Assembly (NCBI GenBank): GCA_035604455.1
Contig: DATNIM010000062.1
Location: 1-54,705 of the forward strand
Reading direction: 5' to 3'
Length of the DNA: 54,705 nt
Source of the DNA: AG25 sp035604455
GTDB lineage: Bacteria > Gemmatimonadota > Gemmatimonadetes > Gemmatimonadales > GWC2-71-9
Made by a program: the position numbers and the translations under genes. The notes beneath the pieces were generated by a model, which worked only from the letters and a program-made list of their open reading frames with translations, was not told the origin of the DNA and ran no database searches. Numbering within the stretch: the first letter of the stretch is position 1; each line of letters begins with the position of its first letter. This document shows, one piece after another, positions 41,794 through 50,450 of this stretch.

Positions 41794-43475
41794 CCCTCGC
41801 GGGGCGGCTGTATGGTGGCGCGGCGGGGGTCGTCGTCGCCATGACCGTCGCCACCGCCATCGCCACACAACGAGTCCTCAGGCACCGATGGGAAGAGGCG
41901 CTCGCCACTGAGCTCCTCGCGGAAGCGCGCGTAGCCGCGGCCGCCCTGCCACCAGACTCCGCCAGTTGGGGCGACGCGATCCGTGACCTGTCCGCCCGGG
42001 TGGGGCACACGCTCGCGCTCGTGGACGCCGCGGGCAGGGTTCGGGGCGATGCGGCCGCGCCGGGACCTGAGATCGGCCGCGCCCTCGCCGCGGGGGAGGG
42101 ATGGAGCGAGCACGTCGCCACAGCGAACGCTGGGCCCGCGCTCGTTGCGGCCGTGCGGACAGACCGTCCCGGCCTAGCGGCGGTCCGCCTGTCGGCCTCG
42201 CTCGACCCGATCGATGAGGCACTCGCCGCCGTGACGTGGGTCATCCTCGGGTCGGGGGTGGCCGCCCTCCTGCTAGCGGCGCTCGTGGCGCCGCTCGTCG
42301 CCTATTCGGTCACGCGTCCGCTCGCCCTCCTGGCCGCGACCACACGCGCCATCGCCGCCGGCGAGCCAGGGACGTTTCCCACCTCGCCGATCCGAGAACT
42401 GCAAGCCCACATCCTGGGCCTCCACGCCATGCGCCAGGAGCTCGGCCTCCGCTTCGCCGGGCTCCGGCGCGAAAGCGAGGAGACCCAGACCCTCATCGAA
42501 TCGATGGCGGACGGCGTGCTCGCGACCGACGCGGACGGCCGCATCGTCACCGTCAACACGGCCGCGCGCCGGTTACTCGGCCTGCGCGCCGCCGGACAGC
42601 CGCCACCGTTGGCGGAGCTCTTTCACGACAAGCGCGCCCGGGACGTCGTTCGCACCGCGCTCGAGGGGCATGACATCGACCAGCGGGAGCTCGAGATCGA
42701 AGCGCGCACCCTCCTCGTCACCGCGCGCCCGCTGCCCAACGGCGGCGCGTTGCTCGTGCTGCGGGACGTGACCGCGCTCCGGCGGCTCGAGGCGGTGCGC
42801 CGCGACTTTGTGGCCAACGTCTCGCACGAGCTCAAGACGCCGCTCACGTCGATCGCTGGCTACGCGGAGACGCTCGTGACCGAGGCCTCGAGGCCTCAGA
42901 CGCGCGGGTTCGCCGAGACCATCTTGACCAACGCACGGCGCATGCAACGCCTGGTAGACGACCTCTTGGACCTGTCACGGATCGAGTCGGGGGCCTGGCA
43001 CCCGACTCGGCGCATGGTCGACGTGGCGGCGCTGGCGCGCGAGGCCTGGGCGCCGTTCGCCGACCGGGCGGCCCAACAGGACGTCACGTTCGCCGTGGAT
43101 GTGAGCCCCGGAGCCGCGACGCTTGCCATCGACCCGGACGCGTTCCGACAGATCTTCACAAACCTCTTCGACAACGCCCTGCGGCACACCCGAGACGGCT
43201 CGATCCGTGTCCAGGCTCATGAGGCGCCGGAGGGCGCCGTCGTCGCCGTTCGCGACACGGGAGCCGGTATCATGCCCGAACAGCTGCCCCGCATCTTCGA
43301 GCGGTTTTACCGGGCCGACGCGGGCCGGGCCCGCGCCCAAGGCGGCACGGGCCTGGGCCTCGCGATCGTGAAGCATCTCGCCGAGGCGCACGGGGGCAGA
43401 GTCAGTGCCACGAGCGCCCTCGGCGAGGGCACAACCATCGAAATCGTCTTGCCTGGAGCGGCTGCCCTTTCCTAA
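41790..43475 (+). CDS. PhoR-like membrane sensor histidine kinase
   Basis: 561 residues. Two membrane helices (LYGGAAGVVVAMTVATAIAT near the start, VTWVILGSGVAALLLAALVA near ~150) flank a short periplasmic loop. HAMP-like and PAS (SMADGVLATDADGRIVTVNT) regions come next, then VANVSHELKTPLTSIAGYAE with the phospho-His. ATPase motifs are NLFDNALRHTRDGS, VRDTGAGI and GGTGLGLAIVKHLAEAHGGR. PAS-containing kinases with FVANVSHELKTPL are typical PhoR. Partner of the regulator encoded just upstream (GTGA overlap). Confidence 0.9.
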   Translation: MTLAGRLYGGAAGVVVAMTVATAIATQRVLRHRWEEALATELLAEARVAAAALPPDSASWGDAIRDLSARVGHTLALVDAAGRVRGDAAAPGPEIGRALAAGEGWSEHVATANAGPALVAAVRTDRPGLAAVRLSASLDPIDEALAAVTWVILGSGVAALLLAALVAPLVAYSVTRPLALLAATTRAIAAGEPGTFPTSPIRELQAHILGLHAMRQELGLRFAGLRRESEETQTLIESMADGVLATDADGRIVTVNTAARRLLGLRAAGQPPPLAELFHDKRARDVVRTALEGHDIDQRELEIEARTLLVTARPLPNGGALLVLRDVTALRRLEAVRRDFVANVSHELKTPLTSIAGYAETLVTEASRPQTRGFAETILTNARRMQRLVDDLLDLSRIESGAWHPTRRMVDVAALAREAWAPFADRAAQQDVTFAVDVSPGAATLAIDPDAFRQIFTNLFDNALRHTRDGSIRVQAHEAPEGAVVAVRDTGAGIMPEQLPRIFERFYRADAGRARAQGGTGLGLAIVKHLAEAHGGRVSATSALGEGTTIEIVLPGAAALS

Positions 43476-43502
43476 CCGCTGACGGGACCGGTCGTTACGA
43501 AT

Positions 43503-43520
43503 CCGTCACGCTACTGTCGT
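43503..43520 (+). promoter_or_regulatory. Candidate Pho box before the glycosyltransferase operon
   Basis: CCGTCAC (43503-43509) and CTGTCGT (43514-43520) are direct repeats 11 bases apart, the geometry of PhoB sites (CTGTCAT with 4-base spacers). The second matches six of seven bases, the first five. It lies 35 bp before the glycosyltransferase ATG and just after the phoR-like gene. The match is moderate. Confidence 0.35.
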
Positions 43521-43554
43521 CACCGCTTGACACCGATTCGCCATCGTCCCGGCC

Positions 43555-44706
43555 ATGCGTATTGGGATCGTCACCGATACCTACACCCCACAAGTGAACG
43601 GGGTGACCACGGTCGTGCGCAGGATCGCCGAGGCGCTCGACGCGCAGGGGCACGAGTTTGCGCTGGCGGCACCGCGCTATCCGGAGTCCGCGCCAGCCGC
43701 CGGAAACGAATTGCGCGTCGCGTCGGTCCCGTTCCCTCCCTACCCCGCCATCCGCCTGTCGTGGCCGCGACCGGGGCAGGTGGCCCGCTTCTTCGATGCA
43801 TTCCAGCCCGATCTCATGCACGTACATACGGAGGGGCCTTTGGGCCTCGCCGGCCGGCGCTACGCGGTCGAGCGGGGCCTCCCCCTCCTCAGCTCTTTTC
43901 ACACGAACTTTCCGCAGTACGCCGCGCAGTACCGGGCGGGCGCGCTCGCTCCGCTCGTGTGGCGCTGGCTCGCGTGGTTCCACCGACCTTCGAGCGCGGT
44001 GTTGACACCGGGCGAGGCGATCAGAGCCGATCTCGAGCGCCACGGCATAGGTCGGGCCCGGGTCTGGGGCCGAGGGGTCGACACGCGACACTTTCGACCA
44101 GATCGACGGGACGGGCGGTGGCGCGCCGACCTTGCCGGCTTCCCCCACCGCCCCGTTGTCCTGCACGTTGGTCGCCTCGCTCCCGAAAAAAACCTCGACA
44201 TCCTGATCGCCTCGTGGCGAGACGCCCGAGAGCGCGTCGGGGACCGGGCCACGTTCGTCGTGGCCGGTGAAGGACCGTTGCGAGAACGGATCGCCGCCGA
44301 GCTGCCCTTTGTGCGGTGGCTCGGCTTTTTGTCGCGCGAAGAGCTCGCCCGCTTGTACGCGAGCGCTGACCTGTGCGTCCTGCCATCGCACACCGAGACG
44401 TGCGGGCTCGTGGCTCTCGAGGCGATGGCCTCCGGCATCCCGGTGATCGCCGCCGACGCTGGCGGCTTGCGGGAAAGCGTCCACCACGGCGTGACCGGGC
44501 TTCTCGTACCTCCGTCCGACGCGCGGGGGTTCGCGGAAGCAATCGAGTCGCTGGTCAACGATCCCAGCCGTCGGGCGGCGTTCGGCGCCGCAGCCCGCAC
44601 GGCGGCACTCGAACGGGACAGCGCCCAGGAAGACATGGAACTCCTCACCCACTACGCTGCCCTCATCGGGCAGCGCACCCAGAGGATGGCCGCTTGCGCC
44701 GCATGA
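43555..44706 (+). CDS. GT4-family glycosyltransferase (mannosyl/glycolipid type)
   Basis: 383 residues, GT-B fold. The N-terminus MRIGIVTDTYTPQVNGVTTV is typical of PimB/MgtA-like enzymes. It continues with LMHVHTEGPLGLAGR, SSFHTNFPQYAAQY, the nucleotide-binding VLHVGRLAPEKNLDILIASW and the EX7E motif in LPSHTETCGLVALEAMASG. It moves a sugar from a nucleotide donor to a lipid or polysaccharide at the cytoplasmic membrane. It is coupled by overlap to a phosphatase-superfamily gene and then a PAP2 gene, and preceded by a Pho-box-like site. I infer glycolipid synthesis that replaces phospholipids when phosphate is scarce. Confidence 0.88.
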   Translation: MRIGIVTDTYTPQVNGVTTVVRRIAEALDAQGHEFALAAPRYPESAPAAGNELRVASVPFPPYPAIRLSWPRPGQVARFFDAFQPDLMHVHTEGPLGLAGRRYAVERGLPLLSSFHTNFPQYAAQYRAGALAPLVWRWLAWFHRPSSAVLTPGEAIRADLERHGIGRARVWGRGVDTRHFRPDRRDGRWRADLAGFPHRPVVLHVGRLAPEKNLDILIASWRDARERVGDRATFVVAGEGPLRERIAAELPFVRWLGFLSREELARLYASADLCVLPSHTETCGLVALEAMASGIPVIAADAGGLRESVHHGVTGLLVPPSDARGFAEAIESLVNDPSRRAAFGAAARTAALERDSAQEDMELLTHYAALIGQRTQRMAACAA

Positions 44707-45524
44707 TCTTCGTTCTCGCGGACGGGCTCCGGCCCGACGCAGTCTCGCCGAGTCACATGCCGTCTCTCGATGCCCTCGGCACGGCCTACACCCGCGCGCT
44801 ATACGCGTGCACCGTCCGTCCGAGCGCAACGGTGGCCGCGCTCGCCTCGCTCGCAACCGGCGTGGGACCCACGACACACCGGCTGATCGAGCCGGGGCTC
44901 GGCTTTTTGCCGCGGCTCGGTACCCTCCGGCCCGTGGCACGCGAGCTCGGGAAGCGCGGCATCGCGGTCGACATCGTGTCGAGCGAACTCGCGAAAGGCG
45001 TTCTGCCGGTGGCCTGGGCGCTTGCGACCACCGCTGGCGTGCGCCGCCTGCTCCCAGCGGGTCGCCGGGCGCGCGACACCGCGGCGGCCGCACGGCAGCT
45101 GGCCCTCGAAGCGACGGGCGACGGCCTGCTTTTCGTGTATCTCCCGGACTGCGACCGCGCCGGACATGCCCACGGCTGGATGTCGGGGCCCTACATCGAG
45201 GCCGCGGCCGAAGTCGACGCCGCGATCGGTCTCTTGTCAGGGCTTAGCGACGACGCGGTGTTCGTGGTCATGGCCGACCATGGCGGCGGCGGCGTGCATG
45301 CGCAGGATCACGACACGCCCCATCCCACAAACGACCACATCCCGCTGATCCTCGCGGGTCCAGGGGTGACGCGCGGCCACGAGCTGACACGCGCGATCTC
45401 GCTCCTCGACCTTCCGGCGACGATCCTCTGGTGGTTCGGCTGCGGCGTGCCGGCGTGCTACGAAGGCCGCGCGCTGGCTGAAGCGTTCCACCGCACACCG
45501 AGCGCCGACCCGGTGCCCGTCTGA
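44703..45524 (+). CDS. Alkaline phosphatase-superfamily hydrolase (nucleotide pyrophosphatase/phosphodiesterase type)
   Basis: 273 residues from ATG 44703 overlapping the glycosyltransferase stop. Metal-site features are MIFVLADGLRPDAV, the nucleophile Thr/Ser region TVRPSATVAALASLATGV, VYLPDCDRAGHAHGWMSGPY, and VVMADHGGGGVHAQDHDTPH followed by HIPLILAGPGV. There is no signal peptide, so it works in the cytoplasm. It should hydrolyse a phosphate ester, perhaps a phospholipid head group or sugar nucleotide. It forms an operon with the GT4 and PAP2 genes. Confidence 0.85.
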   Translation: MIFVLADGLRPDAVSPSHMPSLDALGTAYTRALYACTVRPSATVAALASLATGVGPTTHRLIEPGLGFLPRLGTLRPVARELGKRGIAVDIVSSELAKGVLPVAWALATTAGVRRLLPAGRRARDTAAAARQLALEATGDGLLFVYLPDCDRAGHAHGWMSGPYIEAAAEVDAAIGLLSGLSDDAVFVVMADHGGGGVHAQDHDTPHPTNDHIPLILAGPGVTRGHELTRAISLLDLPATILWWFGCGVPACYEGRALAEAFHRTPSADPVPV

Positions 45525-45955
45525 TGCGCTGGATTACCCATTTGGGCGGCGCCCGCGCCACCATCGCCAGTGGAGCCGTGCTGCTCCCTTTTGGCGGCGC
45601 GACCGCGCGCTTGGGCGTGGCGGTACTCCTCGCCAACGCCATCTCCCATGCCGCGGTGCAAGTGCTCAAGCGTACCGTCGTCCGCGGCCGGCCCTGCGAC
45701 GCGCACGGCCGACTGCTCGCGGCCGTGGATCTCCCAGATCCCTTCTCCTTTCCGTCGGGGCACGCGGCGGCGGCGACGGCCGTCGCCACGAGCGTGGGGC
45801 TCGCTCAACCGGCGCTTGTACCCGTGCTCCTCCCCATCGCCGCGCTCGTCAGCTACTCCCGGGTGAAACTCCACGTGCACCACCTCAGCGACGTGCTGGC
45901 CGGCGCGGCCCTCGGCATCGGCGGCGCCGTTGTCGCTTATCGCTTGGTCTGGTAG
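45524..45955 (+). CDS. PAP2-family membrane phosphatase
   Basis: 143 residues; the ATG overlaps the upstream stop (TGATG). All three PAP2 motifs are present: KRTVVRGRP, FPSGHAAAATAVA, and SRVKLHVHHLSDVLAGAALG. About four membrane helices. It is short for the family. It may dephosphorylate phosphatidic acid, undecaprenyl pyrophosphate or a similar lipid phosphate, giving diacylglycerol for the GT4 enzyme or recycling a carrier lipid. The operon context favours lipid remodelling. Confidence 0.88.
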   Translation: MRWITHLGGARATIASGAVLLPFGGATARLGVAVLLANAISHAAVQVLKRTVVRGRPCDAHGRLLAAVDLPDPFSFPSGHAAAATAVATSVGLAQPALVPVLLPIAALVSYSRVKLHVHHLSDVLAGAALGIGGAVVAYRLVW

Positions 45956-46117
45956 GGTCGACCTCGCTTAGCTTCGCGTCCCACATCCTCCCAAAACCTC
46001 GGCGCCTGGAACCGGCGTGCGAGAGTCGTTCCCACCTGCCCCCCGGCCCATGCTAAGTTTGGGTGGCCCCCGCTCTCGCCCGGCGGTCGGGTCCGCCCCT
46101 CTCTCTCGGCAGGACGC

Positions 46118-47743
46118 ATGGTCACAGCCACGGCCGTAGTCGGCGCCACCGGCGCTCACGCACCGCCTGCGATCGAGCCCCGACCGCTCCCCCGCTTCGG
46201 CGCGATCGACGTCGGGACGAACTCGATTCGGCTCGTCGTCGCCGAGGTGCAGCCCGACGGATCGTATCGCGTCCTGGACGAGGACCGCGAGATGACGCGG
46301 CTCGGCCGCGGCCTGTACCGGAGCGGCCGGCTCGGGGACGGCCCCATGGAGCAGACGCTCCTCGCCTTGGGACGGATGAAGGCCATCGCCGAGGGGTTCG
46401 GCGTCACGGAGTTGCGCGTCATCGCGACGAGCGCCGTGCGGGAAGCGACGAATGGCCCCGACTTCGTGCGCGAGAGCTGGCGCCGCTGGCGCGTCCGGCT
46501 GGAAGTCGTGCCCCCGGAGGAAGAAGCCCGTCTCGCCTTCCGCAGCGTCGCCCGCCACTACGATCTCAATGACCGCCTGACGGCGATTGTCGACATCGGC
46601 GGCGGCAGCACCGAAGTGATCCTCGCGGCGGCTGGCGTCGTGGAACACATCGTGTCCCTGCCGCTCGGCGCGGTGCGTCTCGCGGAACGCTACGGCAAAT
46701 CGGACCCGTTGCGGGAAAAGCACTGGCGGGCGCTCCGGCGGGCGATCGATCGCGCCGTGAAGGAGTCGATCGGCCGTCCGCCCTTTGCGGCGGAGGTCAT
46801 GATCGGCAGTGGAGGGACCTTCACGAACCTGGCTGAAATGGCCCAAGCCGAGCGCGATGGCAAGGCCACGAGCGCGCGCGACTACGCGCTCAGTCGCGCG
46901 GAAGTGACACACCTGCTCGACCGGCTGCGCGAGACGCCGCTCGAGGACCGGCGCCAGATCCCGGGCCTGAACCCCCAGCGAGCCGACATCATCGTGGCCG
47001 GAGCCGCGGTCGTGGCACGGCTCGCCAAACGGCTCGGGACCCAGCGCATCCTGGTCAACGACCGTGGCGTGCGTGACGGCGTGCTCCTGTCCATGATCGA
47101 CGACCTCGTGGGCGTGGCTCCCGCGGCGCGGGTGCAGTCGACCGATCGGATGGACGTGGTGCGCCGGTTCGCCCGCAAGTGCCGCTCGAATGAGCGTCAC
47201 TGCGAGCACGTGGCCGGGCTCGCGACCGAGATCTTCGACGCGTTGAGCGGGGCGTATGCGCTGCCGAGCAGCGGCCGGGACATCCTGCGGGCGGCGGCCC
47301 TGCTCCACGACATCGGGTACCTCATCAATCACGAGCGGCATCACAAGCACGCCTACCACCTGATCATGCACGGCGACATCCGCGGGTTCAGCGCGCGCGA
47401 GATCGAGCTCATCGCGAATGTCGCGCGTTACCACCGGCGGGCGTTTCCGAAGAAGAGCCATGCGAACTTCGCGCGCCTTGACAAGGGAGAGCGGCGGCTG
47501 GTGCGGCGGCTCGCGGGCATCTTGCGAGTGGCGGATGGGCTAGACCGCACGCACGGGCAAGTCATCGTCGCCACGCGGTGCCGCGTCGGCGACGGCTGGG
47601 TCCGGATGTCGCTTGCGGCCCCCGACGACCCGGCGATCGAACGCGACGACGCGCAGCGCAAGGCGGGCCTGTTCGAGCGGGCGTTCCGGTGCGAACTCTC
47701 GATTCGCTGGGCGCGCGCCGCTCGGGGAGAACTCGATGGCTGA
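46118..47743 (+). CDS. ppx: Exopolyphosphatase/pppGpp phosphohydrolase (Ppx/GppA) with C-terminal HD domain
   Basis: 541 residues. The ASKHA-fold domain has GAIDVGTNSIRLVVAEVQPD, VDIGGGSTEVILAAAG and MIGSGGTFTNLAEMAQAERD. From ~345 the HD-like helical domain reads ERHCEHVAGLATEIFDALSG, AALLHDIGYLINHERHHKHA and IELIANVARYHRRAFPKKSH. It removes terminal phosphates from polyphosphate, or from pppGpp. The overlap of eight bases with ppk means synthesis and breakdown are co-expressed. Confidence 0.93.
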   Translation: MVTATAVVGATGAHAPPAIEPRPLPRFGAIDVGTNSIRLVVAEVQPDGSYRVLDEDREMTRLGRGLYRSGRLGDGPMEQTLLALGRMKAIAEGFGVTELRVIATSAVREATNGPDFVRESWRRWRVRLEVVPPEEEARLAFRSVARHYDLNDRLTAIVDIGGGSTEVILAAAGVVEHIVSLPLGAVRLAERYGKSDPLREKHWRALRRAIDRAVKESIGRPPFAAEVMIGSGGTFTNLAEMAQAERDGKATSARDYALSRAEVTHLLDRLRETPLEDRRQIPGLNPQRADIIVAGAAVVARLAKRLGTQRILVNDRGVRDGVLLSMIDDLVGVAPAARVQSTDRMDVVRRFARKCRSNERHCEHVAGLATEIFDALSGAYALPSSGRDILRAAALLHDIGYLINHERHHKHAYHLIMHGDIRGFSAREIELIANVARYHRRAFPKKSHANFARLDKGERRLVRRLAGILRVADGLDRTHGQVIVATRCRVGDGWVRMSLAAPDDPAIERDDAQRKAGLFERAFRCELSIRWARAARGELDG

Positions 47744-49922
47744 GCGTCCGCTGCCCGCCCACCCGCGCGATCACTACCTGAACCGCGAGCTCTCGTGGCT
47801 CGAATTCAACGCCCGGGTACTCGAAGAGGCGGGGGATACCACCAATCCCTGGCTCGAGCGGCTCAAGTTCCTCGCCATTTTCTCGGGCAACCTGGACGAG
47901 TTCTTTGAGATCCGCGTCGCGGGCCTGCAGCAACAGGTATACGCCGGCGTGGAGCCACAGGACTACGGGGCCGACGGGATGGCGCCCGCCGACCAGCTCG
48001 CCGCCATCGACCGCCGGGTTCACGACATGGTGGCGACGCAGTACCGCATCCTCAAGAACGACGTTTTCCCGGGCCTCGCCGGCGGCGGCATCGAGCGGGT
48101 CCGGATGGAGGATCTCAGCGGCCCGGAGGCGGAGCACGTGGACCGGTTGTTCCGGGCGAACATCTACCCCGTGCTGACGCCCCTCGCCATCGACCCGGGC
48201 CACCCCTTCCCGCACGTCCATAACAAGAGCTTGAACATCGCGCTCGTCGTCGAGCGCAAGTCGAACGGGCGCGCCCGGCGGCACTTCGCCGTGGTGCAAG
48301 TGCCCGCGGTCCTCGACCGCGTCGTCGTCGTGTCGCGGGGGGACCATCGCGTCCGGTTCGTCCTGCTCGAGGACATCATCGCGCGCCACTTGGAGGAGCT
48401 GTTCGGCGGCCTCCGCGTCGTGACGCACACGGTCTTCCGGGTCACGCGGAACACGGACCTCACGATTCAGGAGGAAGACGGCGAGGATCTCCTCGAAACG
48501 ATCGAGGAGAGCCTGCGCCAGCGGATGCGGAGCGATCCGGTCCGCCTTGAGATCTCGGCCGACGCCGACACCACGTTCGTGACCATGCTCACCGAGGCGC
48601 ACGACCTGCTCGAGGACCGCGACGTCTACCGCGTGGACGGGCCGGTTGACCTCACCGCCCTCTTTGCCCTCCATCGCCTGGACGGGTTCCCCACGCTCCA
48701 CGACGAGGCGCTCGTGCCGCGGGTCGCGCCGGCGTTCGGGCAGGACCGGGACATCTTCGACGTCATCCGGGCGCACGACGTCCTCGTGCACCTGCCCTAC
48801 GAGTCCTTCGGCTGCGTGTTGGACTTCATCGAGCACGCGGCGGACGACCCGAACGTGCTCGCCATCAAGCAGACCCTGTACCGCACGAGCCTGCCGAGCC
48901 CCATCATCTCGGCGCTCGCCCGTGCGGCGCAGAACGGCAAGCAGGTGACGGCGCTGGTCGAGCTCAAGGCCCGCATGGACGAGCAAAACAACATCAACTG
49001 GGCTCGCACGCTCGAGCAGGCGGGCGTGCACGTTGTCTACGGCATCGTGGGCCTGAAGACGCACTGCAAGGCCGCGCTCGTGGTGCGCCGCGAGCCCGAC
49101 GGCATCCGGCGCTACGTCCACCTCGCCACCGGCAACTACAACTCCGCGACGGCCCGCATCTACACGGATCTCGGCCTCTTCACGGCGAACCCTGATTTTG
49201 GCGAAGACGTGAGCGCGCTGTTCAACCTGCTCACGGGGTACGCGGAGGGGTACACCTGGAAGAAGCTCATTGTGGCTCCCGTTGGCCTGCGCGACCGGAT
49301 CCTGGCGCTGATCGAGCGCGAGGAGCGCCACGCGCGCGAAGGCCGGCCGGCGCGGATTATCGTGAAGATGAACGCCCTGGTCGAAGCCGGCGTGATCGAC
49401 GCCCTGTACCGCGCGTCGCAGGCCGGCGTCTCGATCGACCTCGTGATCCGCGGGATCTGCTGTCTCATGCCGGGGCTTGAGGGCGTGTCGGAGAACATCC
49501 GCGTGACGAGCATCGTCGACCGGTTCCTCGAACACAGTCGCATTTTCTACTTCGAGAACGGCGGCGATCCAGACGTGTACTTGGCGAGCGCGGACTGGAT
49601 GCCCCGCAACTTCTGGCGCCGTATCGAGACCGTATTTCCGATCGAGGATCCGGCGTTGAAGAGCCGGATCGTGAACGAGATCCTGCACACGCTGCTCGCC
49701 GACACCGTGAAGGCGCGCGAGCTCCAGGCCGACGGCACCTACCGCCGGCGCACGCCCACGGACGGCGAAGCGCCGGTGCGGTCGCAGGTGGCCCTCCAGC
49801 ATATCGCCCGCGAAGCCGCGCGGGAGACGAGCGAGACGCGGCCGCCGTTCATCCCGGTGCTCCGCCGGGCAAGACCTTCCCCGGTCTCGCCCGAGCAAGC
49901 GCACGCGCGGTCACCGGCCTAG
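47736..49922 (+). CDS. ppk1: Polyphosphate kinase 1
   Basis: 728 residues from ATG 47736. The N-terminus HYLNRELSWLEFNARVLEEA, FLAIFSGNLDEFFEIRVAGL is diagnostic. The autophosphorylated His is in RRYVHLATGNYNSATARIYT, the second catalytic His in VDRFLEHSRIFYFENGG. Other marks are HDVLVHLPYESFGCVLDFIE and IKQTLYRTSLPSPIISALAR. It makes polyphosphate reversibly from ATP at the membrane. Normal family length. Part of ppx-ppk-sixA-CHAD. Confidence 0.97.
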   Translation: MAERPLPAHPRDHYLNRELSWLEFNARVLEEAGDTTNPWLERLKFLAIFSGNLDEFFEIRVAGLQQQVYAGVEPQDYGADGMAPADQLAAIDRRVHDMVATQYRILKNDVFPGLAGGGIERVRMEDLSGPEAEHVDRLFRANIYPVLTPLAIDPGHPFPHVHNKSLNIALVVERKSNGRARRHFAVVQVPAVLDRVVVVSRGDHRVRFVLLEDIIARHLEELFGGLRVVTHTVFRVTRNTDLTIQEEDGEDLLETIEESLRQRMRSDPVRLEISADADTTFVTMLTEAHDLLEDRDVYRVDGPVDLTALFALHRLDGFPTLHDEALVPRVAPAFGQDRDIFDVIRAHDVLVHLPYESFGCVLDFIEHAADDPNVLAIKQTLYRTSLPSPIISALARAAQNGKQVTALVELKARMDEQNNINWARTLEQAGVHVVYGIVGLKTHCKAALVVRREPDGIRRYVHLATGNYNSATARIYTDLGLFTANPDFGEDVSALFNLLTGYAEGYTWKKLIVAPVGLRDRILALIEREERHAREGRPARIIVKMNALVEAGVIDALYRASQAGVSIDLVIRGICCLMPGLEGVSENIRVTSIVDRFLEHSRIFYFENGGDPDVYLASADWMPRNFWRRIETVFPIEDPALKSRIVNEILHTLLADTVKARELQADGTYRRRTPTDGEAPVRSQVALQHIAREAARETSETRPPFIPVLRRARPSPVSPEQAHARSPA

Positions 49923-49934
49923 GCCGAGCGCCCC

Positions 49935-50450
49935 TTGCGCCTGCTGTTCGTGCGGCACGCCATCGCCGAGGACCGCGAGACGTACACCCGCACGCACAAG
50001 GACGACGCGGCGCGCCCTCTCACTCCCGAGGGGCGCCAGAAGATGGAGCGCGCCGCCATCGGCCTGCACGCCCTGGTGCCCGAGCTCGATCTCCTCGCCT
50101 CAAGTCCGTTCAAGCGAGCCTATGACACCGCGGAAATCATCGCCAGCGCCTACGAGGGCCTGAAGGTCGAGCGCGTACCGGAACTCGCGCCCAGCGCCGG
50201 TCTGGACCGATTTCTCGAGTGGCTGGACGGCCAGCGCTCCCGCGGCACCGTCGCCGTGGTGGGCCATGAGCCCGATTTGAGCCGGAGCATCTGCGCGCTC
50301 CTCGCGGGCACGAACGGGCCGTTCCTCGAATTGCGGAAGGGCGCTGCCTGCCTGCTCGAGGTGTCGGGGCCCGTGTCCCGCGGGACCGGCACCCTCGACT
50401 GGCTTCTCGGGCCGAAACACCTCCGCCGCCTCGGGGCCAGTCATGGCTAA
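49935..50450 (+). CDS. SixA-like phosphohistidine phosphatase (histidine phosphatase superfamily)
   Basis: 171 residues with a TTG start. The RHG-type motif is LLFVRHAIAEDRETYTRTHK, and the second catalytic His is in VAVVGHEPDLSRSICALLAG. SSPFKRAYDTAEIIASAYEG is typical of SixA. SixA removes phosphate from His residues of phosphotransfer proteins. Here the neighbours (polyphosphate kinase with a phospho-His, and a CHAD protein) suggest it may control PPK or histidine phosphorylation in that system; this is an inference. It overlaps the CHAD gene by eight bases. Confidence 0.88.
   Translation: MRLLFVRHAIAEDRETYTRTHKDDAARPLTPEGRQKMERAAIGLHALVPELDLLASSPFKRAYDTAEIIASAYEGLKVERVPELAPSAGLDRFLEWLDGQRSRGTVAVVGHEPDLSRSICALLAGTNGPFLELRKGAACLLEVSGPVSRGTGTLDWLLGPKHLRRLGASHG

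Noticed and set aside
45968..47461. Open frame of 497 codons on the minus strand
   Set aside because: Antisense to ppx/gppA; composition is typical of a GC shadow.
47562..49904. Open frame of 780 codons on the minus strand
   Set aside because: It lies opposite ppk1, is His/Arg/Val-rich without a domain, and is an artefact of high GC and strong third-position bias in ppk1.
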